A stretch of DNA of 64,000 nucleotides from contig CALRNL020000004.1 in NCBI GenBank assembly GCA_943369525.1, positions 124,001 to 188,000 of the forward strand, written 5' to 3'. This stretch comes from BAIKAL-G1 sp943369525. GTDB lineage: Bacteria > Cyanobacteriota > Cyanobacteriia > PCC-6307 > Cyanobiaceae. Every line of letters starts with the position of its first letter. The first letter of the stretch is position 1. Both the position numbers and the translations under genes were made by a program. Below, piece by piece: positions 33,905-42,908 of this stretch. The notes under the pieces were generated by a model. It was given only the letters and a program-made list of their open reading frames with translations. It had not been told where the DNA came from and searched no databases.

Positions 33905-35872
33905 ATGTCTGACGCCACGATTGAGTCGGTCCTGCAGGAGCAGCGGGTGTTCCAACCGCCTGCGGCCCTGGCCGCCACGGCCCGCATCGGCTCCATGGCG
34001 GCCTACCAGGCCCTGGTGGACCAGGCCGAGGCCGATCCCGATCGCTTCTGGGGGGACCTGGCCCGCCAGCACCTGCACTGGTTTGAGCCCTTTGACACGG
34101 TGCTTGATTGGAGCAATCCCCCCTTTGCCCGCTGGTTTGAGGGCGGCACCACCAACCTCTCCTACAACTGCCTGGACCGCCACCTGAGTGGTCCCACGGC
34201 CGAGAAAACGGCCCTGATCTGGGAGGGCGAACCCGGCGACACGCGCCGCTACACCTACCGCCAGCTCCATGCCGAGGTCTGTAAGGCGGCCAATGCCCTC
34301 AAGGCCCTGGGGATTGGCAAGGGGGATCTGGTGGCCCTTTACATGCCGATGGTGCCCGAGGCCGCCATCGCCATGCTGGCCTGCGCCCGCATCGGTGCCC
34401 CCCACTCGGTGGTGTTTGGTGGTTTTTCGTCTGATGCCCTGCGCGATCGCCTCATCGATGGCCAGGTGAAGCTGGTGATCACCGCCGATGGCGGCTTCCG
34501 TAAGGACAAGGCCGTGGCGCTCAAGCCCGCTGTGGATGGGGCCCTGGCCGGCGGCGCCTGTCCCAGCGTTGAGCATGTGTTGGTGGTGCAGCGCACCCAG
34601 CAGGGCGCCGTGATCGAAGCGGGCCGCGACCATTGGTGGCATGAGCTCGTTGATCCCCAGAGCAGCGATTGCCCGGCCGAACCGATGGCCAGCGAAGACC
34701 GGTTGTTTGTGCTTTACACCTCCGGCTCTACCGGCAAGCCAAAGGGGGTGGTCCATACCACCGCCGGTTACAACCTCTGGGCCCATCTCACCTTCCAGTG
34801 GATCTTCGACCTACGCGACGACGACATTCACTGGTGCACCGCCGATGTGGGCTGGATCACGGGCCACAGCTACATCGTTTATGGCCCGCTTTCCAATGGC
34901 GCCACCACCTTGATGTATGAGGGTGCGCCCCGCCCCTCCAAACCAGGCGCCTTCTGGGAGGTGATTGAGAAACACAAGGTCACGATCTTCTATACCGCCC
35001 CCACGGCAATCCGTGCCTTTATGAAAGGCGGCCGGGCCGTGCCTGACCAATACAAAATGGATTCGATTCGCATCCTGGGCACCGTCGGTGAACCGATCAA
35101 TCCGGAGGCCTGGATGTGGTATCGCGATGTGATTGGGGGCGGTCACTGCCCGGTGATTGACACCTGGTGGCAAACCGAAACCGGTGGCGTGATGATCAGC
35201 CCCCTGCCTGGAGCCACCCCCACCAAGCCCGGCTCCGCAACCCTACCCTTGCCCGGCATTGCCGCCGATGTGGTCGACCACGAAGGCCGCTCCCAGGGCG
35301 CGGATCAGGGGGGCTACCTGGCCGTGCGGCGGCCCTGGCCGGGGATGATGCGCACGGTCCATGGTGATCCCGAGCGCTTCCTCAAGAGCTACTGGGAAGA
35401 AATTCGCCCCGCCGATGGCAGCTGGCTCTATTTCGCCGGCGATGGGGCCCGCCGTGACGCCGATGGTTACTTCTGGGTGATGGGTCGGGTCGATGACGTC
35501 ATCAATGTGTCGGGCCACCGGCTCGGCACGATGGAAATCGAATCGGCCCTGGTGAGCCATGGCGCCGTGGCCGAGGCGGCCGTGGTCGGCCGGCCCGATG
35601 AGCTCAAGGGGGAGGGCATCGTTGCCTTTGTCACCCTGGAGGCCGGCCGCACGGGCGACGACAGCCTGGTGGCCGAATTGCGCAGCCACGTCGGTAAGGA
35701 GATCGGCCCGATCGCCCGCCCGGATGCCATCCACTTCAGCGATTCCCTGCCCAAGACCCGCAGCGGCAAGATCATGCGGCGCATCCTGCGTTCCCTGGCG
35801 GCCGGGGAGGAGGTGAGTGGCGACACCAGCACCCTGGAAGATCGCTCGGTCCTCGATTCCCTAAGGGTCTGA
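33905..35872 (+). CDS. acs: Acetyl-CoA synthetase
   Basis: 655-residue AMP-forming ligase converting acetate, ATP and CoA to acetyl-CoA. The AMP-binding signature is LFVLYTSGSTGKPKGVVHTT. Other landmarks are DVGWITGHSYIVYGPLSNGA, DTWWQTETGGVMISPLPGAT and YWVMGRVDDVINVSGHRLGT-like sequence near the C terminus. The acetylation-sensitive catalytic Lys is in LPKTRSGKIMRRILR. I chose the ATG at 33905 (MSDATIESVLQEQRVF) because homologues begin there; an upstream in-frame ATG at 33869 adds 12 residues. It is convergent with the DUF1350 gene, 26 bases away. Confidence 0.97.
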   Translation: MSDATIESVLQEQRVFQPPAALAATARIGSMAAYQALVDQAEADPDRFWGDLARQHLHWFEPFDTVLDWSNPPFARWFEGGTTNLSYNCLDRHLSGPTAEKTALIWEGEPGDTRRYTYRQLHAEVCKAANALKALGIGKGDLVALYMPMVPEAAIAMLACARIGAPHSVVFGGFSSDALRDRLIDGQVKLVITADGGFRKDKAVALKPAVDGALAGGACPSVEHVLVVQRTQQGAVIEAGRDHWWHELVDPQSSDCPAEPMASEDRLFVLYTSGSTGKPKGVVHTTAGYNLWAHLTFQWIFDLRDDDIHWCTADVGWITGHSYIVYGPLSNGATTLMYEGAPRPSKPGAFWEVIEKHKVTIFYTAPTAIRAFMKGGRAVPDQYKMDSIRILGTVGEPINPEAWMWYRDVIGGGHCPVIDTWWQTETGGVMISPLPGATPTKPGSATLPLPGIAADVVDHEGRSQGADQGGYLAVRRPWPGMMRTVHGDPERFLKSYWEEIRPADGSWLYFAGDGARRDADGYFWVMGRVDDVINVSGHRLGTMEIESALVSHGAVAEAAVVGRPDELKGEGIVAFVTLEAGRTGDDSLVAELRSHVGKEIGPIARPDAIHFSDSLPKTRSGKIMRRILRSLAAGEEVSGDTSTLEDRSVLDSLRV

Positions 35873-35898
35873 GGGCCGGGGGGCTAGGGGCAGGGGGT

Positions 35899-36645
35899 CT
35901 AGGGGCTGGGGGGCCAGCCGCTGATGCGATCGGCCAACTGCTCAATTTGTTGGGTGCGCTTGGGGTCATCGGCCCAGGCCCCAAGCACGTTCTGGCGGAA
36001 ACCAGCACTGGCAGGGGTGAGGTGATCGCCGGGCAGTTCCAGGAGCTGGCTCTGGTCGCCGGAGCGCTCCTGCAGGGCCGCCAGCAACCTGGGGCTTTGA
36101 TCGAGCTGGTCGGAGCGAAACCGGATCAGCAAGTTGCTGGGTTGACCATAGCTGCAGGATGCTAGGCGCAGGGTTTCACTGGGCGATGGACTGAATTCAC
36201 TGCTGAAGCCCAGGCGTGGCGCCAGTTCCGCCAACAGGGGAATCGAGCGATCGGCCGAGAAGTTATTGAAACTTAGGGCCACCAAGGCTTGGCTGCCCCG
36301 GCCATTGTCAGGCGCTAGCAGATGCAGTTTGCACCCCAAACTGTGGCCCAGCCGCAGCGGTTTCCCCTGGGGGCCAGCCCCAAGCGCTGCGGAGCCCAGG
36401 GGCATGGCGTCGCGGGCGCGCCGAAAGGCCTTCCAGGCCCCATTGGCCTGGTCCTGGTGGTCGAAGCCGGGCACGTAACTGAAGGCCCGGATCGCCAGAC
36501 CCCGGCGGGCCAGGGCCTCCAGTAGGCGCCGGTAGCTGAGCTGGGGTGAGGCGGCTAGGTAGCTGCCGCCGATGAATTCAACCAGGCCCCGCGGTTGGGC
36601 CGGGGTTAGGCACCAGAGGCTGCCCTGCTGCTGCCACCGGCTCAT
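35899..36645 (-). CDS. DUF1350 family protein (alpha/beta-hydrolase-like)
   Basis: 248 residues. LVEFIGGSYLAASPQLSYRR, IRAFSYVPGFDHQDQANGAW and LGHSLGCKLHLLAPDN are the DUF1350 landmarks; GHSLGC is a nucleophile-elbow-like motif (G-x-S-x-G) and the final LPGDHLTPAS could supply the His. This family occurs in cyanobacteria and plants and its substrate is unknown. Its ATG overlaps the stop of the peroxiredoxin gene (ATGA), so the two are translationally coupled. Confidence 0.88.
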   Translation of the reverse strand: MSRWQQQGSLWCLTPAQPRGLVEFIGGSYLAASPQLSYRRLLEALARRGLAIRAFSYVPGFDHQDQANGAWKAFRRARDAMPLGSAALGAGPQGKPLRLGHSLGCKLHLLAPDNGRGSQALVALSFNNFSADRSIPLLAELAPRLGFSSEFSPSPSETLRLASCSYGQPSNLLIRFRSDQLDQSPRLLAALQERSGDQSQLLELPGDHLTPASAGFRQNVLGAWADDPKRTQQIEQLADRISGWPPSP

Positions 36646-37106
36646 GGGCCCGTGAGCTGCTTCAGGGCCTTCAGGGCATCGGCGCCATGGGCGGCGCCAT
36701 CGAGCAGGTTGTTAAAGACATGGCGAATGATCCCCTCCCCATCGATGAGGTAGGTGACCCGCCCCGGCACCACAAACAGGCTGTTGGGCACGCCAAAGGC
36801 CTGACGCAACTGGTTGCCGCGGTCGACCAGCAAGGGGAACGGCAAGCCGTGGCGCTGGGCAAAGCGTTGGTGGCTGGCCGCGTCATCGCCACTTACCCCC
36901 CAAACCACCGCACCGAGATCGCTGAAAGCGGCGTATTGATCGCGGAAGGCGCACACTTCCATGGTGCAGCCGGGGGTGTCGTCCTTGGGATAGAAGAACA
37001 GCACCAGGGGCTTGCCTTGGAGATGGTCGCTGCGGCGTTCGCTGCCGTCCTGGTCGATCAGGGCAACGAGGGGGGCCCGGTCACCGGTGCTGAGCGCTTT
37101 GGCCAA
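36642..37106 (-). CDS. bcp: Thiol peroxidase, PrxQ/Bcp type
   Basis: 154-residue peroxiredoxin reducing hydroperoxides with thioredoxin-type donors. The peroxidatic Cys47 lies in FFYPKDDTPGCTMEVCAFRD and the resolving Cys52 is five residues later, the CX4C arrangement of atypical two-Cys PrxQ. The downstream VWGVSGDDAASHQRFAQRHG is also typical. Cytosolic or thylakoid-associated; no signal peptide is seen. It is upstream of and overlaps the DUF1350 gene by four bases. Confidence 0.96.
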   Translation of the reverse strand: MAKALSTGDRAPLVALIDQDGSERRSDHLQGKPLVLFFYPKDDTPGCTMEVCAFRDQYAAFSDLGAVVWGVSGDDAASHQRFAQRHGLPFPLLVDRGNQLRQAFGVPNSLFVVPGRVTYLIDGEGIIRHVFNNLLDGAAHGADALKALKQLTGP

Positions 37107-37224
37107 GGGGAATGGAATCGGTGCCCCGAGCCTAAGAAGGGTCCCTGGCTCCCTGGCGTCTGCCTGGGCAAGCTGGGATCATGGCATCGGTTTGGCAGCT
37201 CCAACCGGTATGGAGAAGCAGGCG

Positions 37225-38184
37225 ATGAGCAGCGACCTGATCGCCCAACCCTCCTTCTGGCCAGAGCTCGAGCCCGCCGAGCCCGCGGCCAGGTTGGTCC
37301 AGCCGAAACTGCGCCAGCCAAAACTGGCCCAGCCCAACCTGCTTCAGCCGGAACCCGGGCCCCATGCCCCAAGCCCACAGAGAGGGCCTGCGGATGTCGA
37401 GGTTGCTGATGCGATCGACCCCTCCCCGGCTCCCTCCCTGGTGCAATTGCCCAGCTTTCGATCCGGGCCGGCCGAACGCCGCCTGCCGGAACGGCTGCTG
37501 ATCCTGGATACGGAAACCACCGGCCTGCAAAGCGAGCACGACCACTGCATCGAAATCGGTGCCGTGCTCTTCCATGTGGCCGAGCGGGCCGTGCTGGATC
37601 AGGTCTCCTTCCTGCTTCCCTGCCAGCAGAATCCGGCCGAGCCGATCAATGGCATCAGCGCTGCCGTCAGCCGCACGCCCCAGCCCTGGCAGGCGGGCCT
37701 GCTCTTCTTCGAGGCCATGCTGGATGCCGCCGATCTGGTGGTCGCCCATAACGTCAAATTCGATCGGGGCTGGTTTGGCCGCGAGCCCCTGCCGGCGATC
37801 ACCAAACCCTGGCTCTGCAGCATGGAAGACATCCGCTGGCCGCCCTCCCTGCGCTTGAAGCCGACGCCTTCGGTGCGCGATCTGGCCCTAGCCCATGCCG
37901 TTCCGGTCTGGGCCGCCCACCGGGCCCTCACCGACTGCATTTACCTGGCCCAGGTGTTTGAACGCTGTGGCGATCTCGATGCCCTGCTGCAGGAGGGGCT
38001 CGAACCCCGCCAGCTCTACCGGGCCTGCCTCAGCTACTCCGAACGCCATCGCGCCCGGGAGGCCGGCTTCCGTTGGAATGAGCCCCTGCGCGGCGCCTGG
38101 AGCCGGCGGCTATCCCCGCGGGAAGTGACCATGCTGACGTTCCCAGTGGAACTTGTCGAATCGCCAAGCCTGCTGGCGATCTAA
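37225..38184 (+). CDS. DnaQ-like 3'-5' exonuclease (DEDDh) with a repetitive N-terminal leader
   Basis: 319 residues. The exonuclease fold starts at ~residue 90: RLLILDTETTGLQSEHDH (ExoI, Asp and Glu), VAHNVKFDRGWF (ExoII Asp), and WAAHRALTDCIYLAQVF (ExoIII His and Asp). These give the four metal and general-base residues of the DEDDh family, related to the polymerase III epsilon subunit. The first 85 residues are Pro/Gln-rich with a short repeat (QPKL, QPKL, QPNL, QPEP). The ATG at 37225 has GGAG about ten bases upstream, which favours it over the ATG at 37210. It diverges from the peroxiredoxin gene. Confidence 0.9.
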   Translation: MSSDLIAQPSFWPELEPAEPAARLVQPKLRQPKLAQPNLLQPEPGPHAPSPQRGPADVEVADAIDPSPAPSLVQLPSFRSGPAERRLPERLLILDTETTGLQSEHDHCIEIGAVLFHVAERAVLDQVSFLLPCQQNPAEPINGISAAVSRTPQPWQAGLLFFEAMLDAADLVVAHNVKFDRGWFGREPLPAITKPWLCSMEDIRWPPSLRLKPTPSVRDLALAHAVPVWAAHRALTDCIYLAQVFERCGDLDALLQEGLEPRQLYRACLSYSERHRAREAGFRWNEPLRGAWSRRLSPREVTMLTFPVELVESPSLLAI

Positions 38185-38263
38185 TTCTCCAGCGCTGGGT
38201 CCTGATGGGGGCCTACCCCCGACCAGGCATGGAGCTGGGCCCTATCCCTGACTCCATTGGGTT

Positions 38264-38614
38264 ATGGACCATTTTCGTATGGACTGGGCAAGCTTGGGAC
38301 ACCGCTGCGATCCCATGGCCCCTCCGCCGATCAATGGACCTGCGGCTGGCGGCCGTCCGTTGCACAGGATTGTGCGGCGTTGGCAGGACGCACGCTCCTG
38401 GGCACGCTTGATTCGCGAGGCCGAGGCCCTCTGGCATATCGATGTGAGGGACCTCCATCGCCTAGCGGCCCTGGAATTGGGCCAGCTGATTGGGGAGGTG
38501 CCAGGGCGTCAGCGACCCCGGGTCAATCGCTGGCTCGCCTGGTATCGGGTCGCGACCCGGCTGACCATTCGCTCGCCATGGGGGTCTCCCGGCCAGGCTG
38601 ATCGCAATTCCTAA
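38264..38614 (+). CDS. Hypothetical protein
   Basis: 116 residues with no recognised family. The second half is amphipathic and Arg/Trp-rich: RIVRRWQDARSWARLIREAE, LWHIDVRDLHRLAALELGQL and RPRVNRWLAWYRVATRLTIR. The first 35 residues look unstructured, and a start at the ATG 38315 is possible. Coding bias drops compared with upstream genes, so this is at the border of the A+T-richer island. A competing overlapping frame (38257-38601) lacks such a pattern. Confidence 0.5.
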   Translation: MDHFRMDWASLGHRCDPMAPPPINGPAAGGRPLHRIVRRWQDARSWARLIREAEALWHIDVRDLHRLAALELGQLIGEVPGRQRPRVNRWLAWYRVATRLTIRSPWGSPGQADRNS

Positions 38615-38781
38615 TCACCAGCCCAGCGTCATCATATCTTTGGTGGCCCCCAAGGGTAAACCTCAGGCGAATAGGTGAGCGGATTAGAATAAGCAACTGC
38701 TATCAAGGCCGACTAGGAAATAAACTATGAAAATAGGATTATTTCTAAACCTTGCGCCATTGAACGGGGCGCCCAAAGACT

Positions 38782-39084
38782 TCAAGCGTCGCTAAGTAAC
38801 TCCTTGCTACTGGCCTTTAGCTGCGACCATAATTGACGGATTTCCTCAAATGCCTGTTCTTGGCCGATTTTACCGTTGGCCTGGAGGCCCACAATCAGTC
38901 CAATGCGGTCAGCAAAGGTTTCCAAGTTTTGGTGAAAGGCAAGCCGTTCGGGAGACCAGCTGGCACCTCGGTAGCCGCTATGGCCTTCCATGGGGGACTG
39001 GATCCCCTTGCTCTGAAATGATCCTTTGAATTCTTCCAATGGCGGTTTCCCTTGACTGAGGCAGGAGGGATCATGGGGATCCAT
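38782..39084 (-). CDS. Small conserved cyanobacterial protein (DUF7219-like)
   Basis: 100 residues. The C-terminal two thirds match a small cyanobacterial family as I remember it: GYRGASWSPERLAFHQNLET, FADRIGLIVGLQANGKIGQE, QAFEEIRQLWSQLKASSKEL, following the pattern Y-G-SPE-L-F-NLQEFA-R-L-GKI-EA-I-LW-QLK. Function is unknown. The N-terminal 31 residues (MDPHDPSCLSQGK onward) are not part of the pattern; the ATG at 38991 is an alternative start. Some members sit near nif or cofactor genes, but no such neighbours are present here. Confidence 0.75.
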   Translation of the reverse strand: MDPHDPSCLSQGKPPLEEFKGSFQSKGIQSPMEGHSGYRGASWSPERLAFHQNLETFADRIGLIVGLQANGKIGQEQAFEEIRQLWSQLKASSKELLSDA

Positions 39085-39472
39085 TCTGCCAAGACTAGCG
39101 TTAAGGCAGCGCTAGTGCAGGCTTGCGGCTCGATAGGGGCAGAATAGCAGAGTTTGGGGTAGTAGTCTTCGCGCAGCACCCCCGCACCGGTCAAGAGCTT
39201 AGATTTTTGTAGCGTAATTTACTTTTCAAGAAAAAATCGTTTTGCTATCGGCTGGTCGCATAATTAATTAGTCAGGTTTATGCAATATTATGGCGTAAGA
39301 TCGAAGTAAATAGCCAAAGAGAATTACTCCTTATTCCCTTAAACAGTTGTCCTATTCACGCGGCCCGGTGATCATGGGGCTAATACGAGGGTTATAAATA
39401 TTTCTGAGAACCGATGATGTGTAGCCCATACACTGGAGTGCATGGGCTAGTTAAGTTGATGCTTAGTAGGGT
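39085..39472. other. 388-base A+T-rich intergenic region
   Basis: No gene is visible. The stretch 39205-39330 is markedly A+T-rich (GTAATTTACTTTTCAAG, CATAATTAATTAGTCAGG). It lies between the upstream end of the small conserved gene and the downstream end of pstB, so it should hold the promoter of the former. A strong hairpin at 39422-39449 lies just after pstB and is listed separately. Confidence 0.6.
39422..39449 (-). terminator. Hairpin downstream of pstB
   Basis: TAGCCCAT-A-CACT, loop GG, AGTG-C-ATGGGCTA forms a 12-pair stem with one A/C mismatch, centred at 39435. It begins 24 bases past the pstB stop on the transcribed (minus) strand. There is no T run on that strand. The position and stability suggest the end of the pstCAB transcript or an RNA-stabilising 3' structure. 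Confidence 0.65.
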
Positions 39473-40309
39473 CTAACCGAAGCGGCCAGAGACATAGTCC
39501 TGAGTCGCTTGCTGCAGTGGCGCATTGAAAATTCGTTCGGTTTCGCCAAACTCTTCAAGGCAGCCCACTTTACCTTCATAGTCGGCCAGGTTGGTGACGT
39601 TGAAGAAGCCAGTCAGATCGGAAACCCGGGTTGCCTGTTGCATGTTGTGGGTAACGATCACAATCGTGAACGTTTTCTTGAGTTCATGCATCGTTTCTTC
39701 GATCTTTAAGGTGGAGATCGGATCGAGTGCCGAACAGGGTTCATCCATCAAGATCACCTCGGGTTCAACTGCAATCGTGCGGGCGATGCAAAGGCGTTGC
39801 TGCTGGCCACCCGACAGCGAAAAGCCACTCTCTTTGAGTTTGTCCTTGGCCTCGTCCCATAGGGCCGCCTTTCGTAATGAACTTTCGACGAGTTCATCCA
39901 TGTCGCCCTGATAGCCATTGATCCGGGCACCAAAGGCAATGTTTTCATAGATCGACTTCGGAAACGGATTGGGTTTCTGAAAGACCATGCCGATGCGCCG
40001 GCGAACCTCGACGGGGTCAACCCGCTTGTCATAGAGGTCCTGGCCATCAAACAACACTCGGCCCGTGAGGCCACAGCCCTCGATCAGATCATTCATGCGG
40101 TTGAGGGCCCGCAGAACCGTCGATTTACCGCAGCCAGAGGGACCAATAAAGGCGGTGACTTTCCCCTTGGGGATTTCCATGAATACGTGATTAACAGCAA
40201 CGTTCTTGCCATTGCCGTAGCTGATGCTCACATCCTCGAGCGACAAACAGGTCCCCGGGGAGGGGGTGGTTGACTGGGGCCTGGTGGAGGGGTTGGTGGA
40301 GGTGTTCAT
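39473..40309 (-). CDS. pstB: Phosphate ABC transporter ATP-binding protein
   Basis: 278-residue ATPase energising high-affinity phosphate import with PstC and PstA at the cytoplasmic membrane. Walker A is FIGPSGCGKSTVLRALNRM, the Q-loop region is GMVFQKPNPFPKSIYENIAF, the ABC signature is SLSGGQQQRLCIARTIA, and Walker B is VILMDEPCSALDPIST, followed by the switch His in VIVTHNMQQATRVSD. All are intact. The first 30 residues are a Thr/Pro-rich leader. The ATG at 40309 (MNTSTNPSTRP) is more family-like than 40378. It is the last gene of pstC-pstA-pstB, 34 bases after pstA. Confidence 0.97.
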   Translation of the reverse strand: MNTSTNPSTRPQSTTPSPGTCLSLEDVSISYGNGKNVAVNHVFMEIPKGKVTAFIGPSGCGKSTVLRALNRMNDLIEGCGLTGRVLFDGQDLYDKRVDPVEVRRRIGMVFQKPNPFPKSIYENIAFGARINGYQGDMDELVESSLRKAALWDEAKDKLKESGFSLSGGQQQRLCIARTIAVEPEVILMDEPCSALDPISTLKIEETMHELKKTFTIVIVTHNMQQATRVSDLTGFFNVTNLADYEGKVGCLEEFGETERIFNAPLQQATQDYVSGRFG

Positions 40310-40343
40310 GGCAGTTGGGAAAGAGAGGTTTGGGTTGGGCCGA

Positions 40344-41261
40344 TCAAATGCGATTGAGGCTTCCGATGTATCTGGCAAAAATGTTCATAACTAGGATCAT
40401 CATTACCAATACAAACGAAGTCGCCCATGCCAAAGAAATTTGAACATCGTAGGGCATGATAGCAAAATTATAAATTAGGACTGACATCGATGCGATTGGG
40501 CTAAACAGTCCTTCTGGCCAAAATGGTGAAAATAAAGCGGTGAAAATCAGTGGTGCTGTTTCTCCAGCTGCGCGGGCAATACTCAACACAATACCGGTTG
40601 CAATCGGCTTCATGGCCGTTGGCAAGGTAATGCTAGTTATGGTTACGAACTTGGATGCACCTACACCAATGGCACCCCAGCGCAGCTCTTGGGGAACCAG
40701 TTTTAAACCCTCATCAGTAGTCTTGATAATCGTGGGAAGCATCAGTACAGAGAGAGCCATGCCGCCCGCCATGGCACTATAACTTTGGTCGAAGAATATT
40801 CTAGTTGCAACAATTAAGCCGTAAATAAAAACACCGCAGATAATCGAAGGAACACCTGATAAAACGTTGGTGCCAAAGCGAACGAAGCTGGCAAAGGCTC
40901 CGCTTTTGGAGTATTCAGCCAGATAGATCCCTCCACCTACGCCGACCGGAATAGCAATCAGTGCTGCAATAAGACTGACAACTAAGGTTCCAAGGATGGC
41001 ATTACCAATGCCACCGCCTGTCATGCCAGGGGCTGGCGGCAGATCGGTAAGCAGAGTTAGGCTCATCATAGAGCCGCCCTTAATCACCACGTAGGCGAGA
41101 ACAAGCAGTAGGGGTAAGACAACAACAGCTGCAAAGATCCCAGCTAGAATGGTGAATACGGAATTCCAGCGGTTCCGGGGCAGGTTTGGACGTATGTGCA
41201 ATGAAGATTTGATACTATTGCCGGGGCGCTGGCCGGAAGAGGAGAGAGGAAAGTTTGTCAT
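40344..41261 (-). CDS. pstA: Phosphate ABC transporter permease PstA
   Basis: 305-residue inner-membrane permease with six likely transmembrane helices: VFTILAGIFAAVVVLPLLLV, AILGTLVVSLIAALIAIPVG, VLSGVPSIICGVFIYGLIVA, and further segments to FVLVMMILVMNIFARYIG. The EAA-type loop that contacts PstB is near LRWGAIGVGASKFVTITSIT. Codon use is clearly A+T-richer than in genes outside the 38.6-45.8 kb region. The ATG at 41261 (MTNFPLSSSGQRPG) is eight bases from the pstC stop, whereas 41318 would overlap pstC. Confidence 0.95.
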   Translation of the reverse strand: MTNFPLSSSGQRPGNSIKSSLHIRPNLPRNRWNSVFTILAGIFAAVVVLPLLLVLAYVVIKGGSMMSLTLLTDLPPAPGMTGGGIGNAILGTLVVSLIAALIAIPVGVGGGIYLAEYSKSGAFASFVRFGTNVLSGVPSIICGVFIYGLIVATRIFFDQSYSAMAGGMALSVLMLPTIIKTTDEGLKLVPQELRWGAIGVGASKFVTITSITLPTAMKPIATGIVLSIARAAGETAPLIFTALFSPFWPEGLFSPIASMSVLIYNFAIMPYDVQISLAWATSFVLVMMILVMNIFARYIGSLNRI

Positions 41262-41268
41262 GGGGGAG

Positions 41269-42225
41269 TCAGGTGTAACGGAGGCTGAGACGACGCACGA
41301 TCCATTGGGCCAACACATTGACGACCAATGTGAGCAGCATCAAGACAAACGCTGCGTACATCAAAGAAGAGACCTGGCTGCCATCAGCCTCACCAAACTG
41401 GTTGGCAAGCATCGATGCAATTGTATTTCCAGGGGCAAGGAGTGAGAAGCTAAAATTATTTGAATTTCCAATAATCATGGTTACCGCCATGGTTTCACCC
41501 ATGGCCCTGCCTAGGGCAAGCATCACCCCACCGGTGATTCCCGAGATAGCTGCTGGAAGAATCACTTGAAAAATGGCTCCCCACCGGGACGTGCCAATGC
41601 CGTAAGCCGCTTGACGTAATTCGGTGGGGACCTGCAGGAGGGAGTCCCGAGCAATCGCCGTAATGATCGGCAAAATCATGACCACCAGGATTAATACTGC
41701 CGGGGTAATGCCAGGACCTTCGGGCTGGGTTGAAAAGATCGGAAGCCAACCCAAGGTTGCGTAAAGCCAGTTGAGTAGGGGCCTCAAGAACGGCTCCATC
41801 ACGAAAATGGCCCACAATCCCAACACAACCGATGGGATGGCCGCTAGTAATTCGACCATCACGCCAATGATTTGGCGACCCTTAACAGGGATGAAATTCT
41901 CGGTTAGAAAAATTGCTGTGCCCACACCCAGGGGCACGGCAATCAATAGGGATAGGAGGGAAGTGGCCAGTGTGCCGTAGATTGCGGTGAAGGCTCCGTA
42001 TTCATTGGTGACGGGGTTCCAGTTCGAAGTGGTCAGGAAACCCAGTCCAAATGATTCCATGGCGGTGCGAGAACCAGCCAGAACAGTCAATAAAATGGCG
42101 AGCAATATCAAACCAACCAAGGACGCCAGAAGAGTGGCAACCAGCCGGAATGATTGATCGGTAATTTTTTCAGTCCACGGTCTTCGTCGTAACCGGAACA
42201 AATCCGCTTTAGTTGCTTGCATCAT
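41269..42225 (-). CDS. pstC: Phosphate ABC transporter permease PstC
   Basis: 318-residue membrane permease and first gene of the pst operon. Membrane segments include LVATLLASLVGLILLAILLT, LLSLLIAVPLGVGTAIFLTE, VELLAAIPSVVLGLWAIFVM and ITPAVLILVVMILPIITAIA. The PstC-typical YGTLATSLLSLLIAVPLG and GRAMGETMAVTMIIGNSNN are present, as is a contact loop LRQAAYGIGTSRWGAIFQ. No pstS (periplasmic phosphate-binding protein) precedes it in the window, so it must be encoded elsewhere. Start codons at 42225 and 42222 are adjacent. Confidence 0.96.
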   Translation of the reverse strand: MMQATKADLFRLRRRPWTEKITDQSFRLVATLLASLVGLILLAILLTVLAGSRTAMESFGLGFLTTSNWNPVTNEYGAFTAIYGTLATSLLSLLIAVPLGVGTAIFLTENFIPVKGRQIIGVMVELLAAIPSVVLGLWAIFVMEPFLRPLLNWLYATLGWLPIFSTQPEGPGITPAVLILVVMILPIITAIARDSLLQVPTELRQAAYGIGTSRWGAIFQVILPAAISGITGGVMLALGRAMGETMAVTMIIGNSNNFSFSLLAPGNTIASMLANQFGEADGSQVSSLMYAAFVLMLLTLVVNVLAQWIVRRLSLRYT

Positions 42226-42908
42226 GGGCGGAGTGCCAATTCAGGTGCAGACTTTTGTTGATCCATGGGAAAGCCCTTGGTATACACCGATTCTAGAACG
42301 TGTCGGCGGGATGGATATTATGCTTGGGTTAACAATGGTCTATCTTGGGATTTTCTCTTGCTTGCGGAGTGTCCAAGGATGGGTTGCCACTGGTTAGTGG
42401 TGCAGCCCTAAACCGTTCTGTTCACTTTGCTCGAAAATGCTTGCCGTCTCACAATGGTCATGGGTCAGTAGGTCATGCCTGTATTGCTGTCATGGCAACG
42501 GCAACGACTAGGAGCTAGGAGTTAGGGAATGGGGATTAGCACTTTGCTGGCACAAGGGTTGCCAAGGTCGTTACCGGCACCCAGGAAAGCCCCAACTACG
42601 CAAATCCTTCTGCAAGCGGAAGGGCCCTGGGCGAGTCGCAGGGTAGTTCGGGTGCTTAGGTGGTTTGACGCAGAATTCTCCGCCAATGCCAGACCGTAAT
42701 TGGCTCTTTGGCATTCATGTATCTAAATCAAGGCCATGGCAATTATTTCGCTTTGAACAAAGGCCTTAGATCGAGTATCGATTAAGGCCATTAATGAGCT
42801 TGGCCAGTGCATACTTTTTATCAACGACTCCCCAGGGGCTAGGGGGCCATCTAGAGTCCCGCTTCCCCTATGGTGGTGGCCCGAAGATTGGAATTGATTG
42901 GCTTGCTG
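42226..42908. other. 683-base intergenic region upstream of pstC
   Basis: No convincing gene on either strand. On the minus strand, reading toward pstC, a GTTAACCC half-site (plus coordinates 42326-42333) and a TAGAAT -10-like box (42290-42295) could belong to a phosphate-regulated promoter; cyanobacterial Pho boxes are direct repeats of a similar 8-mer, and only one half is clear here. The remainder has weak coding bias and no repeats. The length is unusual for this otherwise compact chromosome. Confidence 0.5.

Noticed and set aside
18522..34455. GCGATCGC palindromes (HIP1-like) inside murF, ubiD and acs
   Set aside because: A few copies occur but they are scattered and not clustered; in G+C-rich coding DNA this is not enough to call a HIP1 repeat family from one window.
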